From Thermoproteota archaeon (GTDB lineage: Archaea; Korarchaeota; Korarchaeia; Korarchaeales; Korarchaeaceae): a stretch of 6,078 bases of DNA. The DNA lies in the NCBI GenBank assembly GCA_021158805.1, contig JAGGTZ010000172.1:1-6078 (forward strand), in the 5' to 3' direction. The notes beneath the pieces are model-generated. The model was not told where the DNA came from. It saw only the letters and a list, made by a program, of their open reading frames with translations, and did not search any database. Of this stretch, positions 5,831 to 6,078 are shown piece by piece; within the stretch, counting starts at the first letter, position 1, and the number at the start of each line of letters is the position of its first letter. Made by a program: the position numbers and the translations under genes.

Positions 5831-6078
5831 TCAAAGGAGGGACTTGGATATGAGTTCTGCTACCGCTCCGACGTAGTCCTCATCTATGTAACCATCACTC
5901 TCAAGCCTAGCTAACTCGGCATAGATACCGTCCTTTATCTCCTCGGTTAAGAGATTGGAACTCCATTCTACGCTTGTTGGGTCTAAGGTCGATGATATTA
6001 CCCTGTTGATTCCAGTCTCGTCGAAGAGGGAATCGAACTTGCCGAAAATTCCTTTTATCTTATAAGTAAGCCCAAGGG
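5831..6078 (-). CDS. C-terminal end of an unrecognised protein, truncated by window edge
   Basis: The minus strand is open from the right edge (first full codon at 6076) to TGA at 5831-5833, giving 81 residues with no start required inside the window. The translation begins LGLTYKIKGIFGKFDSLFDE, continues through LDPTSVEWSSNLLTEEIK and ends DEDYVGAVAELISKSLL. It is acidic, soluble-looking and largely helical at the end, with no membrane segment, Cys/His cluster or family motif that I know. It is credible as coding because its composition and codons (AGG, ATA, TTA) match the neighbours, the frame is uninterrupted, and the stop falls 39 bp before the speE start with a promoter-like gap between. 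Its direction is the same as speE. I assign no function. Confidence 0.7.
   Translation of the reverse strand, partial: LGLTYKIKGIFGKFDSLFDETGINRVISSTLDPTSVEWSSNLLTEEIKDGIYAELARLESDGYIDEDYVGAVAELISKSLL

Noticed and set aside
1..6078. CRISPR array, insertion sequence, tRNA or defence system
   Set aside because: No regularly spaced repeats, transposase motifs, terminal inverted repeats or cloverleaf sequences were seen, and the genes fill almost the whole window with metabolic functions.

Overview
The window is gene-dense DNA from an archaeon, most likely a thermophile of the TACK group (Thermoproteota or Korarchaeota). This placement is an inference from several features. Arginine is coded almost entirely by AGA/AGG and isoleucine often by ATA. 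There are TTG starts with strong Shine-Dalgarno sites, and an archaeal-type TATA box lies about 26 bp before an ATG, which implies a leaderless mRNA. An ACL5-like aminopropyltransferase and an exported transglutaminase-like protein of archaeal style are also present. No rRNA or tRNA is present to fix the taxonomy.

Layout: positions 1-4843 hold four tightly packed plus-strand genes. The first is a 5'-truncated gene for an exported protein with a transglutaminase-like cysteine-protease domain. It is followed by chorismate synthase (aroC), a chorismate mutase fused to a class I aminotransferase, and a TyrA-type prephenate/arogenate dehydrogenase. The genes overlap or are separated by only a few bases, so they are probably one transcript whose promoter lies to the left of the window. 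Positions 4844-5791 hold a minus-strand aminopropyltransferase gene (speE family, ACL5/thermospermine-synthase-like). Its stop directly abuts the tyrA stop inside a perfect 12-bp palindrome. A 39-bp intergenic gap carries its TATA box. The right edge, 5831-6078, is the C-terminal end of another minus-strand gene that I do not recognise.

The three aromatic genes form a logical chain: EPSP to chorismate (AroC), chorismate to prephenate (mutase domain), then transamination and oxidative decarboxylation to tyrosine. The order of the last two steps is open. The mutase-aminotransferase fusion, and the apparent loss of the prephenate-binding Arg in TyrA, would fit an arogenate route, but this is a hypothesis. 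No prephenate dehydratase and no ACT regulatory domain is visible here.

I found no mobile element, CRISPR array, RNA gene or riboswitch. The window is mostly ordinary housekeeping metabolism. The points worth a second look are the fusion enzyme, the substituted active-site positions, the symmetric convergent gene ends and the leaderless promoter.
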